Below are positions 1 through 12,125 of a DNA stretch of 64,000 bases, piece by piece. The notes below the pieces were generated by a model. That model had not been told where the DNA came from, made no database searches, and saw only the letters and a program-made list of their open reading frames with translations. The number at the start of each line of letters is the position of its first letter. Position 1 is the stretch's first letter. The stretch comes from Odobenus rosmarus divergens (Eukaryota; Chordata; Mammalia; Carnivora; Odobenidae), in assembly GCF_000321225.1 (NCBI RefSeq), contig NW_004450324.1, positions 1,880,920 through 1,944,919 of the forward strand, in the 5' to 3' direction. The translations under genes were made by a program, and so were the position numbers.

Positions 1-597
1 TGGCACCAGGTTAATCCTACAAGATTTCCTAACTGTTTGTAATGCTCCTTTGTTCTTTACTTTCCACTTGGAGCCGCAAAAGGGTAAGAAAAGAGTCTGG
101 AGGAGGTGTAAACTAGAGGAAAACAGAATTTGTTAAGAAACCTTGCAAATGCTTGAGATCTCCGTCCCACTCAGCTCTTCTCACTTTTGGCCAATGACCT
201 AATTGCTTCCTTTACTGAGGGCAAATAAGTCCTCAGGTGTCTGTTTTCTTGTTTTCCTCCCGGTTTCTTCAAAACTCCATCTCTGTATGAATCTTTTTTT
301 TTTTTGTGGTCTCATATGGTGTCTGCTTTCCTAGGCTAATTAGCCAACCTGAATTTGTAAACCCATACTCTCCTCTTCTCCTCTGTGACTTTGCTCTTTT
401 ATAGCTCCTCCCCCCTCAGCTCCTTCAATTTCCATTCCTGCCGTGGCTCCCTTTCTCAGTTGCCTGCAGATATGCACACACCTGTGCCTGGGAAGATTTC
501 CTAAGCTACTCTGCTAATTTACTTTTGCTTCTCCCTACCAAGACTCTTGGCCAAATGCCACCTAGCGTCTACCTCCGGAAACAGTAACACTAATAAC
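1..597. other. No recognised feature
   Basis: Mixed T-rich and C-rich DNA with a short T run near 294-305. No gene, RNA or repeat family was recognised. Confidence 0.5.
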
Positions 598-830
598 AAG
601 GCATGATACATAACATTTGAGTGCCTACTCTGTGCCTACACCTGTGTCGAGCGATTTACCTACAAACCTTATGAGGTGGCTATTATTCCCATAATTATCT
701 CCATTTTAAAGATGGGGAAATGGAGGCAGAAAGGGGTTAAGCAGCTTTCACAAGATCACACGGTAAACTTGTAGCAGAGATAGGATTTCAGTCCTATCCA
801 GGGCGTCTGGTCCCAGAGCCCACCGTTTAC
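598..830 (-). mobile_element. MIR SINE fragment
   Basis: Reads as an antisense MIR: 'ttatgaggtggctattattccc', 'ccattttaaagatggggaaa', 'aagatcacacggtaa' and 'gtcccagagccca' occur in the expected order. Diverged, as expected for this ancient family. Confidence 0.75.
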
Positions 831-1600
831 ACCACTGTCCCTTGTACTGCTTTTCTCGTTTGCAGTCAGCCCTCCCTGCATTCTGGACCCATATGCAGGA
901 AGTGCATGACCTCAAAAGAGCTGAGTCCACTGACATTATATCAATTTTTCATATTCTTCGACCTTTCCGAAGAATCTGATAGGGTTGATCTTTGGTGCCC
1001 ACCTTCCTTCTCACCATTACCTCTCCTTTGGCTCTTATAGCACCATACTATTGTGGTTCTTATCTATTCCCTCTCATCATTCTGTCTTCTTGGCCGGCTG
1101 CCTTTTCTTCTCTTAATACATATGAGCATGGCCCAAGCTTCAGTCACTGAGACATTGCCTCTCTCGATACACAGTCTCTCATCTCATGCCTCCAGTTGGG
1201 TCATTTGCCAATGAGCTTACTTCTATGGTTCCAGCCCCACTGGCTATCCTGGCTCCAAGCTTAGATTTCCGACTTCGTGGTGAACTTTTCTGCTAGATTA
1301 CCTCACCTTCACTTCAAATTCAGTATGAGTTAATTTACATGAATCATATTTTCCCCACGTTGCTAGAACACTGTTCTCCTCTGTCCTCCATCTCTACTTT
1401 AGTTCAATGGTACTTGTCCAGTAACCTAGCTTAATATGTGGATGTCCATCCTGAAGACTCCCTCATTATCACCATTCACATTATCTCATCAAAAACTAGA
1501 TTTTTAAAAATTCTTCCATCGTTCTCACAACTTTCTTCCCTATTCCATTCTCTGTCCACAACCAGCACCTTAGTAGATGCCCTTATTAGCTAGTGCTTGG
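831..1600. other. No confident feature
   Basis: CT-rich sequence with an L2-like feel in places but no diagnostic segment. Open frames here are short and unrecognised. Confidence 0.4.
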
Positions 1601-1629
1601 CCTACAGCTGCAGTCTCTGACCTCCTTCC

Positions 1630-2100
1630 GTCCCTCACGGACCCCAATCTATATGGCTGCCTGCCAGAATGGCATCAGTCTAAAACATTACTTCTATCAC
1701 CATATGACCCTGGTCGTAAATCTGCAGGAGCTTCCTATGAGCAAAACCTAAACTCATTAGCCTAGCATTTAATGCCCTCTCTAATCTAACCACAATTTAT
1801 CTTTCCAGCTCTCTGTCCTCTATTCCAGGCGGGCTCTTGCCCATATCCAGACATTTTCAGCTCACTCTTGTGTGTCCACACCATTGCTCTCCCTGCTTGG
1901 GATAACACCACTGTTCTTCTCCACAGACTACTTACTTTTTAGGATCTCGCTTCAGTTCTCATTTCTTCAATCAATATGTGATGACCGCATCCCCTAGAAA
2001 TGATCTCCTTCCTCTGAATTCTATAGTGATGATCATCTATGCCATCAATCTAGCACTTAGCATTTCCTGCCTATATTTTCATTTGATATGTATTTCCTCC
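1630..2100 (+). mobile_element. Probable L2 LINE fragment
   Basis: Text such as 'aatgccctctctaatctaacc', 'ctctctgtcctctattcca' and 'caccattgctctccctgc', then a decayed 'catttcctgcctatattttcat', follows the L2 3' part in order. Diverged and without clear ends. Confidence 0.4.
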
Positions 2101-2117
2101 CCAACTACATATATATT

Positions 2118-2345
2118 TAAACACATTGAGCAGCTGTTAGAGTCTAGGCACTATCCTAAGTGTTCTACAGTTGCCATATTTTAACAACAATCTTGAGAAG
2201 TAGGTATTTTATCTGTATTTTATAAAGCAATTGAGTCTCTGAAAGGTTAATTGGCTAAGGATGTTGCCAAGATGAATCCAAACAGAGATATTACCCAGGG
2301 AACGTGACTTTAGGGCCTATTCTTTTTCTGTTGTACCACATCGTG
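2118..2345 (-). mobile_element. MIR SINE fragment
   Basis: Antisense MIR order: 'gtctaggcactatcctaagtg', 'ttgagaagtaggtatttta', 'agtctctgaaaggttaattg', 'gggcctattcttt'. Confidence 0.6.
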
Positions 2346-2587
2346 TCCTTTCAACTGCCTTGAGGGCAACAATCCAATTTTATATCTCCCAGTCCACCTC
2401 CTGGTACCCAGCACAGCTCCTGAACGTAGTGTTCAAAATGTTGCTGTTTCAAAGATGTGCTGCCAAAAAATAAGTTTCTTAACATAAAAAGACATGAATA
2501 AAATTTGAAGGCAAATTATAAAATGGAAATTTTGTCATATTGCAAAGAATAAGAGTTACTGTCGGGAATATAGGAGGAGAAACAAAA

Positions 2588-2697
2588 TTTAATTAATTAA
2601 TTAATTTCAATGTGGGACTTGAACTTACTACCCTGAGATCAAGACCTAAGCTGAGATCAAGAGTCAGATGAACCAACTGAGCCACCCAGGTGCCCCC
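2588..2697 (-). mobile_element. Old tRNA-derived carnivore SINE, short form
   Basis: Ends with 'gagccacccaggtgcccc', the complement of the SINE head, and begins with (ttaa)n. The internal 'cctgagatcaagacctaagctgagatcaa' marks an older subfamily than most copies in the window. Confidence 0.8.
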
Positions 2698-3430
2698 AAA
2701 TTTTTTAAATTTAGAATTTAGTTATATATTAATTCATTTATATAAATGGCCAAAAAAAAAAAGATTTAAAATTCAAAAATTTCAAAATAGCCCTGTCTGG
2801 GTTGGGTTCTGTGGAAACAGACTTTTAGACAGAGGTTTAAGAAAGCAAGTCTACTGGGGAGAGCCCCGGTTGTCTACATCAATGGGAGAATGAAGAAAAC
2901 CAGGTTGGGCAGAGGGAAAAGCTGAACAGGGATGCAGATAACAGTGTAATCAGCTGAACAGCAGATCAGCTCAGCTGAAAACACAATCCCATGACCCATG
3001 AGGTGTCTTGGAGCTGAGATCTTGCTTCAGATTTGTCCTGCCTTGAGGTAAGGGGCCAGTGTTTATAACTCCCTCTCCCCATCAGTTTCCTTAAAGCAGG
3101 CTGTCCTGACCAGCTGAGGCAATTTCCAGAGCGGGACTCAACTCAAAACCAGACACTTCCAGCATATGGGGACAGGAGAGCCTCTCATATGAAGAGGAAT
3201 CTGGTGGCACCTCATAGCATCCACTACGAATATATAAGAATATATACTCATGTTCCCCAGGTACCAAGTTACCTCCTACAGAGGTAACCAAGGTTAATCA
3301 CTTCCTTTTGTATCTTTCCAGATATGTTTCATAATATTTAAGCAAACACAAATAGATATTATTTTCCTCCTTTTTGCAAAAACAAATGGTAGCACACTAT
3401 ACAGATTGTTCTGCTCTTGCTCTTTCACTT

Positions 3431-4697
3431 AAAATACATTAGTTTTGGGGGTAAATACCCAGTAGTGCAATTGCTGGGTCATATGGTAGCTCTATTTTCA
3501 ACTTTTTGAGGAACCTCCATACCGTTTTCCAGAGTGGTTGCACCAGTTTGCATTCCCACCAACAGTGTAGGAGGGTTCCCCTTTTCCCACATCCCTGCCA
3601 ACATCTGTCATTTCCTGACTTGTTCATTTTAGCCATTCTGACTGGTGTGAGGTGGTATCTCATTGAGGTTTTGATTTGGATTTCCCTGATGCCNNNNNNN
3701 NNNNNNNNNNNNNNNNNNNNNNNNNNNNNNNNNNNNNNNNNNNNNNNNNNNNNNNNNNNNNNNNNNNNNNNNNNNNNNNNNNNNNNNNNNNNNNNNNNNN
3801 NNNNNNNNNNNNNNNNNNNNNNNNNNNNNNNNNNNNNNNNNNNNNNNNNNNNNNNNNNNNNNNNNNNNNNNNNNNNNNNNNNNNNNNNNNNNNNNNNNNN
3901 NNNNNNNNNNNNNNNNNNNNNNNNNNNNNNNNNNNNNNNNNNNNNNNNNNNNNNNNNNNNNNNNNNNNNNNNNNNNNNNNNNNNNNNNNNNNNNNNNNNN
4001 NNNNNNNNNNNNNNNNNNNNNNNNNNNNNNNNNNNNNNNNNNNNNNNNNNNNNNNNNNNNNNNNNNNNNNNNNNNNNNNNNNNNNNNNNNNNNNNNNNNN
4101 NNNNNNNNNNNNNNNNNNNNNNNNNNNNNNNNNNNNNNNNNNNNNNNNNNNNNNNNNNNNNNNNNNNNNNNNNNNNNNNNNNNNNNNNNNNNNNNNNNNN
4201 NNNNNNNNNNNNNNNNNNNNNNNATGATCTCACTGATATGAGGAATTCTTAATCTCAGGAAACAAACTGAGGGTTGCTGGGCGGTGGGGAGTGGGAGGGA
4301 TGGGGTGGCTGGGTGATAGACACTGGGGAGGGTATGTGCTCTGGTGAGCGCTGTGAATTGTGTAAGACTGTTGAATCACATCCCTGTACCTGTAAAACAA
4401 ACAATACATTATATGTTAAAAAAAAGAAGATAGTAGGAAGGGAAAAATGAAGGGGGGGAAATCGGAGGGGGAGATGAACCATGAGAGACTATGGACTCAG
4501 AGAAACAAACTGAGGGTTCTAGGAGGGAGGGAGGTGGGGGGATGGGTTAGCCTGGTGATGGGTATTAAAGAGGGCACATATTGAATGGAGCACTGGGTGT
4601 TATACGCAAACAATGAATCATGGAACACTACATCAAAAATGAATGAGGTAATGTATGGTAATTAACATAATAAAATTTAAAAAAATACATTAGTTTT
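3431..4697 (+). mobile_element. Young L1 insertion with inverted 5' part (twin priming), interrupted by a gap
   Basis: A perfect 16-base target duplication, aaaatacattagtttt, lies at 3431-3446 and 4682-4697. The left segment (3447-3693) encodes the L1 ORF2 C-terminal region on the minus strand ([19 protein letters not shown] is readable). The right segment (4224-4681) is the end of ORF2 (DLTDMRNS then stop) and the 3' UTR on the plus strand, ending in AATAAA and an A-rich tail. Opposite orientation of the two L1 parts between one pair of duplications is the signature of twin-primed reverse transcription. The junction is hidden by the run of N. Confidence 0.88.
3694..4223. other. Assembly gap of 530 N
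   Basis: An unbroken run of N lies inside the inverted L1. Reading frames that cross it have no meaning. The gap probably reflects trouble placing a young, high-copy L1. Confidence 0.99.
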
Positions 4698-5114
4698 CAT
4701 TCATGCCAGTTTTTAAAGGACACTTTTTTTTTTTAAGGCAGCATTTCATGTGGATGTATAATGATTTCTTTAACCCATTCCCTTTTGGTAAATGCATAGG
4801 TTGTTTCCAATCATTTGTTATTACAAACACTGCTATAATGAATAACCTTGTATTTGTCTCACTTTGTTCACAGGGGAGTATATATATGTACAATAAGTTC
4901 GTAGAGGTAAGATTTGTTCACAAGATTTGTATGCCCTGCAATTTTGATGCATCTGGCCAAATTGCCATCCATGGAGTTTGGCAATGTGTGAGAATGCCTA
5001 TTTCCTCATACCCTCATCAACACAATGCATTATCAAATTCTTTAACCTTTGCATATCTGATAGGCAAAACAATGGCATACCACCACCATAAAGTTGCATT
5101 TATTTAATTTTTAT

Positions 5115-5345
5115 AACATTTATATGGCTCTTAGTATGTGCCAGATATTGTTATAAGCATTTTACAAATATCAACATATTTAATACTCATAACTTCCCTA
5201 AGAGAAAGGTTCTACTACTGTTCCCAATTTATTGATATGAAAACTGAGGCACATTGAAGCTAAGTAAATTGCATATGGTCATACGACTAGTAAGAGGTAG
5301 AACCAGAATGAGAAACACTACTAGATATTTTGGCTCTACAGTTCT
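5115..5345 (-). mobile_element. MIR SINE fragment
   Basis: Antisense MIR: 'agtatgtgccagatattgttataagca', 'ttatgaaaactgaggcacat'-like text, and 'catacgactagtaagaggtagaaccagaat'. Confidence 0.7.
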
Positions 5346-5364
5346 TTTATTATGGGTGAGGTTG

Positions 5365-5560
5365 GGTGGTGTCTGGGTGGCTCCTTCAGTTAAGCAACCA
5401 ACTCTTGATTTTGGTTCAAGTTATGATCACAGGGTCATGAGACTGAGCCCCAGGTCAGGCACTGGGCATGGAGCCTGCCTCAGTATTCTCTCTCTCTCGC
5501 TCCCTTTGTCCTTCCCCCACTACCACACTCTTGCTCTCTCCAAAAAAAAAAAAAAAAAAG
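5365..5560 (+). mobile_element. tRNA-derived carnivore SINE (first of a tandem pair)
   Basis: Head 'tctgggtggctccttcagtta', CT-rich 3' part and an 18-base A run (5542-5559). It shares one flanking duplication, gtgaggttg (5356-5364 and 5792-5800), with the next copy. The second SINE therefore landed in the A tail of this one. Confidence 0.9.
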
Positions 5561-5791
5561 AGGGGGGGTCACCTGGGTGGCTCAGTTTGTTAAGCGACTG
5601 CCTTCAGCTCAGGTCATGATCCCAGGGTCCTGGGATCGAGCCCCACATTGGGCACCCTGCTCCGCGGGGAGTCTGCTTCTCCCTCTCCCACTCCCCCTGC
5701 TTGTGTTCCCTCTCTCGCTGTGTCTCTCTCTGTCAAATAAATAAATAAATAAATACATAAATAAAAATCTTAAAAAAAATTTTTAAAAAGT
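5561..5791 (+). mobile_element. tRNA-derived carnivore SINE (second of a tandem pair)
   Basis: Near-consensus copy with 'cacctgggtggctcag', 'gatcccagggtcctgggatcg', a CT-rich stretch and an (aaat)n tail ending in 'aaaatctta'. It is less diverged than its left neighbour. Confidence 0.92.
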
Positions 5792-5880
5792 GTGAGGTTG
5801 AGCATCTCTTCATGTACTTAATTTGGATTTTCTTCTGTAAATTCTCTCTTTATATCCTTGCTGTGTCTTTTTAAAAATAG

Positions 5881-5936
5881 TAAATTAATTATTCATCCCT
5901 CAAATATGTAAATTAATTATTCATCCCCCAAATATG
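5881..5936. repeat. Two-copy tandem repeat, 28-base unit
   Basis: The unit beginning taaattaattattcatccc occurs at 5881-5908 and 5909-5936 with one difference. A local duplication with no apparent function. Confidence 0.9.
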
Positions 5937-7764
5937 TAATAATGTAACAACACTATGATCAGATTGAATAAAAATATTTAATGGCTTAAAAATGTTTAAA
6001 ATACAAGGATATTTTATATGCTATATGAAATATATTCTGATAAACCATTTACCAAAGAGATTGTGTAGTTTGATCCCCAAATCTACATACTTTCCCATAT
6101 CTTTATACCTATGTATCCATATAATAAAGAAAATATGTATAAAATATTCACAGTTTTTGTCACTGGTCTTAAGTTTTTTCTTTGTGCTTTTCTTTATTTT
6201 CTTAAGTTTTAACATTTACACATATTTTTATAATCTCTAAAAACTGTGATTTTTTTACCTAAAAATGAAATAGGAAAAAAAAAGCTGATCGTCTTATTAT
6301 TTGCCACCCAAATCCTGGCAGCAGTTAACAATAGGCCTCCTTAATATGTGTCATACTCACTCGTTATTCTGGCAGAGTTCTAGAAGGTATATAGTTTTCC
6401 TTGAGGAGAGTCCTTGAGACTCTGGTGCCTGAAGGAACTCAGTCACTCCTCCTTCTCTCCTGGAGGCTTCTGTCTGATTGCCTGGAACAGGGCGGCGTGA
6501 CTTATTCCCCTTCCAGGGTCCCCGTTTTCCAGCAGGCCCAATGCTTGGAGCCTCATTTTACCCAGAGGGTTCTGCAGCCCCTCATTCCCAAGAATTCCTC
6601 ACAGAATAGTTCCCAGGAGAATAGGAAGTTCTTTTTCTTCCTTTTATTCCCCCACTAGTCTTTGTTTACTTGGGGGACAGGAACATTTTTTTGACTAAAA
6701 ACCTGTCAGTTTTGCTTTTCAGTTCCTTCAATGGGTAATTTAAATGTCTCATTAGTTTGTTTTATGCGTGGATTTTAAGAGAATTCCTTTGAGTCTTTGT
6801 TGTCCTTTCATCAGTCGATATGGAGACACAGCTATCGTTATAAAGTCTCTTAAATTAAAACCATTTCTCTGAACCAATCTCTGTAAAAAAAAAAAACTCC
6901 CAAGATTTGTGTTTTACATCTCAGGCAGGACTTTTCTTTGATTAAATGCTTCATTTGTCAGCTTTGGAGGCTGAAATGAAGTTTGCTGGTGCTTTGGTTA
7001 TATTTCTAATTTTGGGAGGAGTGGCATGACAGCGCTGGCAGTGTGTATTTTTTTTTTTTTTTTTGGTTTTTGGCTTGGTTTTTGCTTCTGTTTTGTGTTA
7101 TTTTGATTGTTGTTTCTACGGATGTGGCTATTTCCATAAAGGTTTGGGCAATTGCATAACCACTAACAACAAAGAACTGTCTAAAAAAGAAACTAGAAGA
7201 AACAAAATGCAATCCCTCAAACCATTAATTTCAACTTCTCTCAGTGTAATTCGGGGTTGAGGTGATGTTCAGAGCAAAAACCTATAATTTTGTTCTAAAT
7301 GTATTATATCCCTTCCTCCTGGTAAGTTTCTACATCCAATTCCCCAGAGAGTTCTTCAAGCAAGTACTGTATTGATTAGGTTTTTATATCAAGTCCACTA
7401 CTAGACTGAGATAAAACTCACCTCGTTGATAAAACCAGATACTTCCTTCTTTTTGTCTTAGAACCAGGGTCAATGCTAGAAAAAAATATCAAGTAGGCAG
7501 ATTGTTACAGTCTTGTCTCCTATTTTGGCCCTGTTTGCGGTTCCCAGCAATAAATCTCAAGCATCGTGCTGCCTTAGAAGACCCCTAAAGCAAACACTGC
7601 CGACAGGCTGCATTTTGTCAGACAGATTTATTTCGTGAGGCCTGTATGTAGTTAATAATTGGTAAATGTCACATCAAAATTCAAGTGGCAGAATCTCTTG
7701 GAAAACTGAAAATTTTGGCCTATAGAACTCAGAGTCCTGCAGAAGAGCAGGTCACCTCTTCTCT
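5937..7764. other. No recognised feature
   Basis: AT-rich intergenic DNA with a T run at about 7050-7064. Open frames are short and AT-driven. No repeat family was recognised with confidence. Confidence 0.45.
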
Positions 7765-9388
7765 TTAATTTTTTTAAATTCTTATTTATTTTTGACAAAA
7801 ATTATGGATACTTAATGTACACAATGTGATGTTTTGATTCATGTATACATTGTGCAATGTTTACCACATGAAACAAATTAAACTATCCATCATCTCCCAT
7901 AGTTACCTTTTGTGTGTGGGGTGAGAACACTTGAAATCTACTTTCTTAGCAAATTTCAAGAATACAATATGTTATTATTAACTATAGACACTATGCTGCA
8001 TAATTAGGTCTCCAGAACATATTCCTGTTGTAACTGAAAGTGTGTACTCTTTGATCAATATCACTACTTTTCCCATTCTACCTCTGTTACTAGGAGTTCA
8101 ATTTTTTTCTTTTCCTTTTTCTTTTTTTTTTTTTTGAGATTCCACATATAAATGAGACGATGTTGCATTTGCCTGTGTTTGGCTTATTTCACATAGAACC
8201 TGTCTTCCATGTTCATCTATATTGTTGCAAATGGCAGAATTTCCTTCTTTTTTTAGACTGAATAATAATCTATTGTATATTTTCTTTATTCATCTGTTGA
8301 GGGACTCTTAGGTTGTTTCCATATCTCGGATTTTGGGAATAATGCTGCAATGAACATGGGAATGCAGATATCTCTTCAGGATACTAATTTCATTTCCCTC
8401 TGATATATACACACATATATATATTGCTGAGTCATAGAGTTCAGTTCAATTTTTAATGTTTTAAGGAACCTCAGTAATGTTTTCCATGACTGCTACACAA
8501 ATTTACATTTCCACCGGGAGTGTGCAAGTGTTCCCTTTCCTCCACATTCTTGCTGACACCAGTTCTCTTTCAACTTTTTGATACCTAACACACCTAACAG
8601 GTGTGATATGAAACCTCGTTGTGGTTTTTATATGTATTTCCCTGATGATTAGTGATGTTGAATGATTTTTTATAAACTGGTTGACCATTTATAAGTCTTC
8701 TTTGGAAAAATGTGTATTCAAGTCCTTTGCCTTTTTAATCTGTTTATTTGTTTTTTGGGCTATTGAATTGTGTAAGTTACTTATGTATTTTGGATATTAA
8801 CCCCTTATCAGATATATGATTTGCAAATCTTTTCTCCCTTTTGTTCATTGTTTCCTTTGCTGATCAGAAACTTTTTAGTTTGATGTAGTCCCACTTATTT
8901 ATTTTTGCTTTTGTGGCCTGTGCTCTTAGTGCCAATTCCAAAAAAAAGTCATTGCAAGGCTAATATCAAGGAGTTTTTTCCTTATGTTTTCTTTTAGGAG
9001 TTCTATGGTTTCAGGTGTTACATTTAAATTTTTAATCCATTTTGAATTGACTCTTGCATATGGTGTAAGATAGGAGTCCAATTTCATTCTTTTGCATGTG
9101 ACTGTCCAGTTTTCCCAACACCATTTATTGAAGACACTATCCTTTGGTGTGTTTGTTGAAAATTAGTTGAACATATATGCTTGGGTTTATTTCTAGGCTC
9201 TCTATATTGTTCCATTGATCTGTGTGTCTGTTTTTATGTCAGTACTATATTGTTTTGATTATTATAGCTTTGTAATATAGTTTGAAATCAGGAAGTATAA
9301 TGACTCTAGCTGTGTTTCTTTCTCAAGATTGCTTTAGGTATTTGGGGTCTTTTGTGGTTCCATATGGTTTTTAGGATTGTTTGTTCTG

Positions 9389-9391
9389 GTT

Positions 9392-9451
<60 letters not shown>

Positions 9452-9680
9452 TCAAGATTTTACTTATTTATTTGAGAGAGAGAGAGAAAGAGAGTGCAAG
9501 TGGGGAGAGGAGCGGGGGGTGGGCAGGGAGGGAGGGGGAAAGAGTCTCAAGCAGACTCTGCCTTGAGTATGGAGCCCAACGTGGGGCTTAATGTGGGGCT
9601 CCATCCCAGGACTGTGAGATCATGACGTGAGCCAAAACCAAGAGCTGGATGCTCAACAAGTTGAGCCACCCAGGTGCCCC
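9389..9680 (-). mobile_element. Carnivore SINE with expanded (CTTT)n tail, inside the L1
   Basis: A target duplication tgtttgttctg lies at 9378-9388 and 9681-9691. The SINE body occupies about 9454-9680 and ends in 'gagccacccaggtgcccc'. The tail, at the left on the plus strand, has become about 60 bases of pure CTTT (9391-9453). Confidence 0.92.
9391..9453. repeat. (CTTT)n microsatellite
   Basis: Fifteen or so uninterrupted CTTT units, grown from the A tail of the adjoining SINE. Likely length-variable between individuals. Confidence 0.95.
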
Positions 9681-12125
9681 TGTTTGTTCTGTTTCTGTGA
9701 AAAATGCCATTGGAATTTTGATAGGGATTGCACTGAATATTTAGATCTCTTTGGGTGGAATGGACATTTCAACAGTGTTAGTTCTTCTAATCCATGAACA
9801 TGGGTTATCTTTCCATTTATTTGTGTCATCTTCAATTTCTTTCATCAGTGTTTTATAGTTTTCAATGTACAGATCTTTCATCTCTTTGGTTAAATTTATT
9901 CCTAAGTATTTTATTCTTTTTGATGCTATGGTAAATGGGATTTTTTTCCTAATGTATTTTTTGGATATTTCACTGCAAGTGTATAGAAATATAACTGGAT
10001 TTTACATGTTGATTTTGTATTTTTCAGCTTTATGGAATTAATTTATTAATAGTTTTATTATTTATTAATAATATTACATTTATTAACATGTTTTAACAGC
10101 TTTTTTGCTAGAGTCTTTAGAGAATGCCATATAGAAGGTCATGCCCTCTGCAAAAAGATTGTTCCACATCTTCCTTTTCAAGGATAACTTTTATTTCTTT
10201 ATCTTGTCTAATTGCCCTGACTAGGACTTCTAGTACAATAGGAGTGGGTTTTCTTGTCTTGTTCCTGATCTTGAAGGAAAAACTTCTAGGATTTTACCAT
10301 TGAGCATGGTGTCAGTCAGTTGTTGGCTTGTCATATATGATCATTATTATTTGAGGTCTGTTCTTCTATTACCCACTTTGTTGAGAGTTCTTCTTTTTAT
10401 CATGGAAGGATGTTGAAATTTGTTAAATGCTTTTACTGCATCTATTGAAGTAATCATATGAATTTTATCTTTTATTCTATTAAGGTGGTGTATCATATTT
10501 ACTGACTTGCATACACTGAACCATCTTTGCATCTTAAGGATAAATCCTACTCCATCATGGTATATGACCCTTTTAATGTACTGTTGAATTCAGTTTGCTG
10601 GTATTTTGCTGAGGACTTTTGCCTCTATGTTCATCAGGGATATTGGCGTATAATTTTTTTTTTCTGCACAATGTCCCTGTCTGGCTTTAGTAACAGGGTA
10701 ATGCTGGCCTCATGAGTTTGGAAGTGTTCCCTCCTCTTAAATTTTTTGGAAGAGTTTGAAAAGGATTAGTATTAATCCTTCTTTAAATGTTTGATAGATT
10801 TCCCCAGGAAGCAATCTGGCCTGGACTTTTCTTTGTTGGGAGACTTTGATTAGTGATTCAATCTTTTTACTTGTTATTAGTTTACAGTCCAAATTTGTAT
10901 TTCTTCATGATTCAGTCCTGGTAGGTTGTATGTTTCTAGGAATTTATCCATTTCTTTTAGGTTACCCAATATGTTGGTGTTTAATTTTTCAAAGTAGTGA
11001 CTTATTATTATTACTATCCTTAGTATTTCTGTGGTATCAGTTGTAGTGTCTCCTGTTTTATTTCTGATTTTATTTGAGTCTTCTTTCCTTTTTTATAGTT
11101 AGTCTAGCTAAAGATTTATCAGTTCTATGTATCTTTTCAAAACCCAACTCTTAGTATTGGTATTTTTCTATTGTCTTTCTAATCTCTATTTCATTTATTT
11201 CTAATTTTTGTTATTTCCTTCCTTCTACTAACTTTTGACTTAGATTGTTCTTATTTTTCTCCTTAAGGTATAATGTTAGGCTGTTTATTTGAGATCTTTC
11301 TTTTTTCTTAATGTAAGCATTTATCACTATAAACTAGCCTCTTAGAACTGCTTTTGCTGCATCTCTGAAGTTTTGGTATGTTGTATTTCCATTTTTGTTT
11401 GTCTTAAGATATTTTTAAATATCCCCTCTGATATCTTCTTTGACACATTGGTTGTTCAGGAATGTGTTATTCAATCTCCACATATTTGTGACTTCTCCAT
11501 GTTTCTTCCTGTTATTGATTTCTAGTTTCATAGCATTGTGGTAGGAAAAGATATGTGATATGATTTCAGTCAAGCTTCTTAAATTTGTAAGACTTGTTTT
11601 GTGGCCTAACATACAATCTATCCTGAAGAATGTTCCATTTGCACTTGAGAAAAACATATTCTGCTACTGGTCTGCAAAGTATGTGCAAGAAAGCTAATAG
11701 TTTTATGAGGGACTCTCTTTTATATGATGAGCTTCTTTTCTCTCGCTGCTTTCAAATTCTCTTTGTCTTTGATTTTTGACAGTGCTACTATAATGTATCG
11801 TGGTGAAGTCTTTTTTGGTTTAACCTGATTGGCGACATTTGAACTTCATGTACCTGGTTGTTGACATCTTTCCTCAGATTTGGGAAGTTCTTAGCCATTA
11901 TTTTTTTAAACAAGCTATCTGTCCCTTTCTTTCTTTTCCTTATGGGACTTCCATAATGTGACTTTTGTTTTGCTTGATTGTGTCCTATAAGTCATATATA
12001 GGCTTTCTTCATTCCCTTTCATTCTTTTTCTTTATTTCTCCCCTGACTGGATAATCTCAAATGACCTGTTTTAGAGCTCACTGATTCTTTCTTCGGCTTG
12101 ACTGGGTTTCCTACTTAAGTTCTCA

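Larger units (their letters stand above)
3286..5112 (-). mobile_element. Old L1 fragment (L1M type), host of the inverted L1
   Basis: The flanks 3286-3430 and 4698-5112 together read as an antisense old L1 3' region: 'ggttgtttccaatcatttg', 'aataaccttgta' and 'ccaaattgccatccat' are typical. Removing the younger insertion joins them without loss. A further short piece resembling the same region is at about 5801-5875. Confidence 0.65.

Noticed and set aside
3439..4252. Frames of 183-264 codons across the N run
   Set aside because: Most of their length is unknown bases. Only the ends are real and belong to L1 ORF2.
9352..9591. Frame with FLSFFLSFFLS repeats resembling a membrane protein
   Set aside because: It is the translation of the CTTT microsatellite and the SINE tail.
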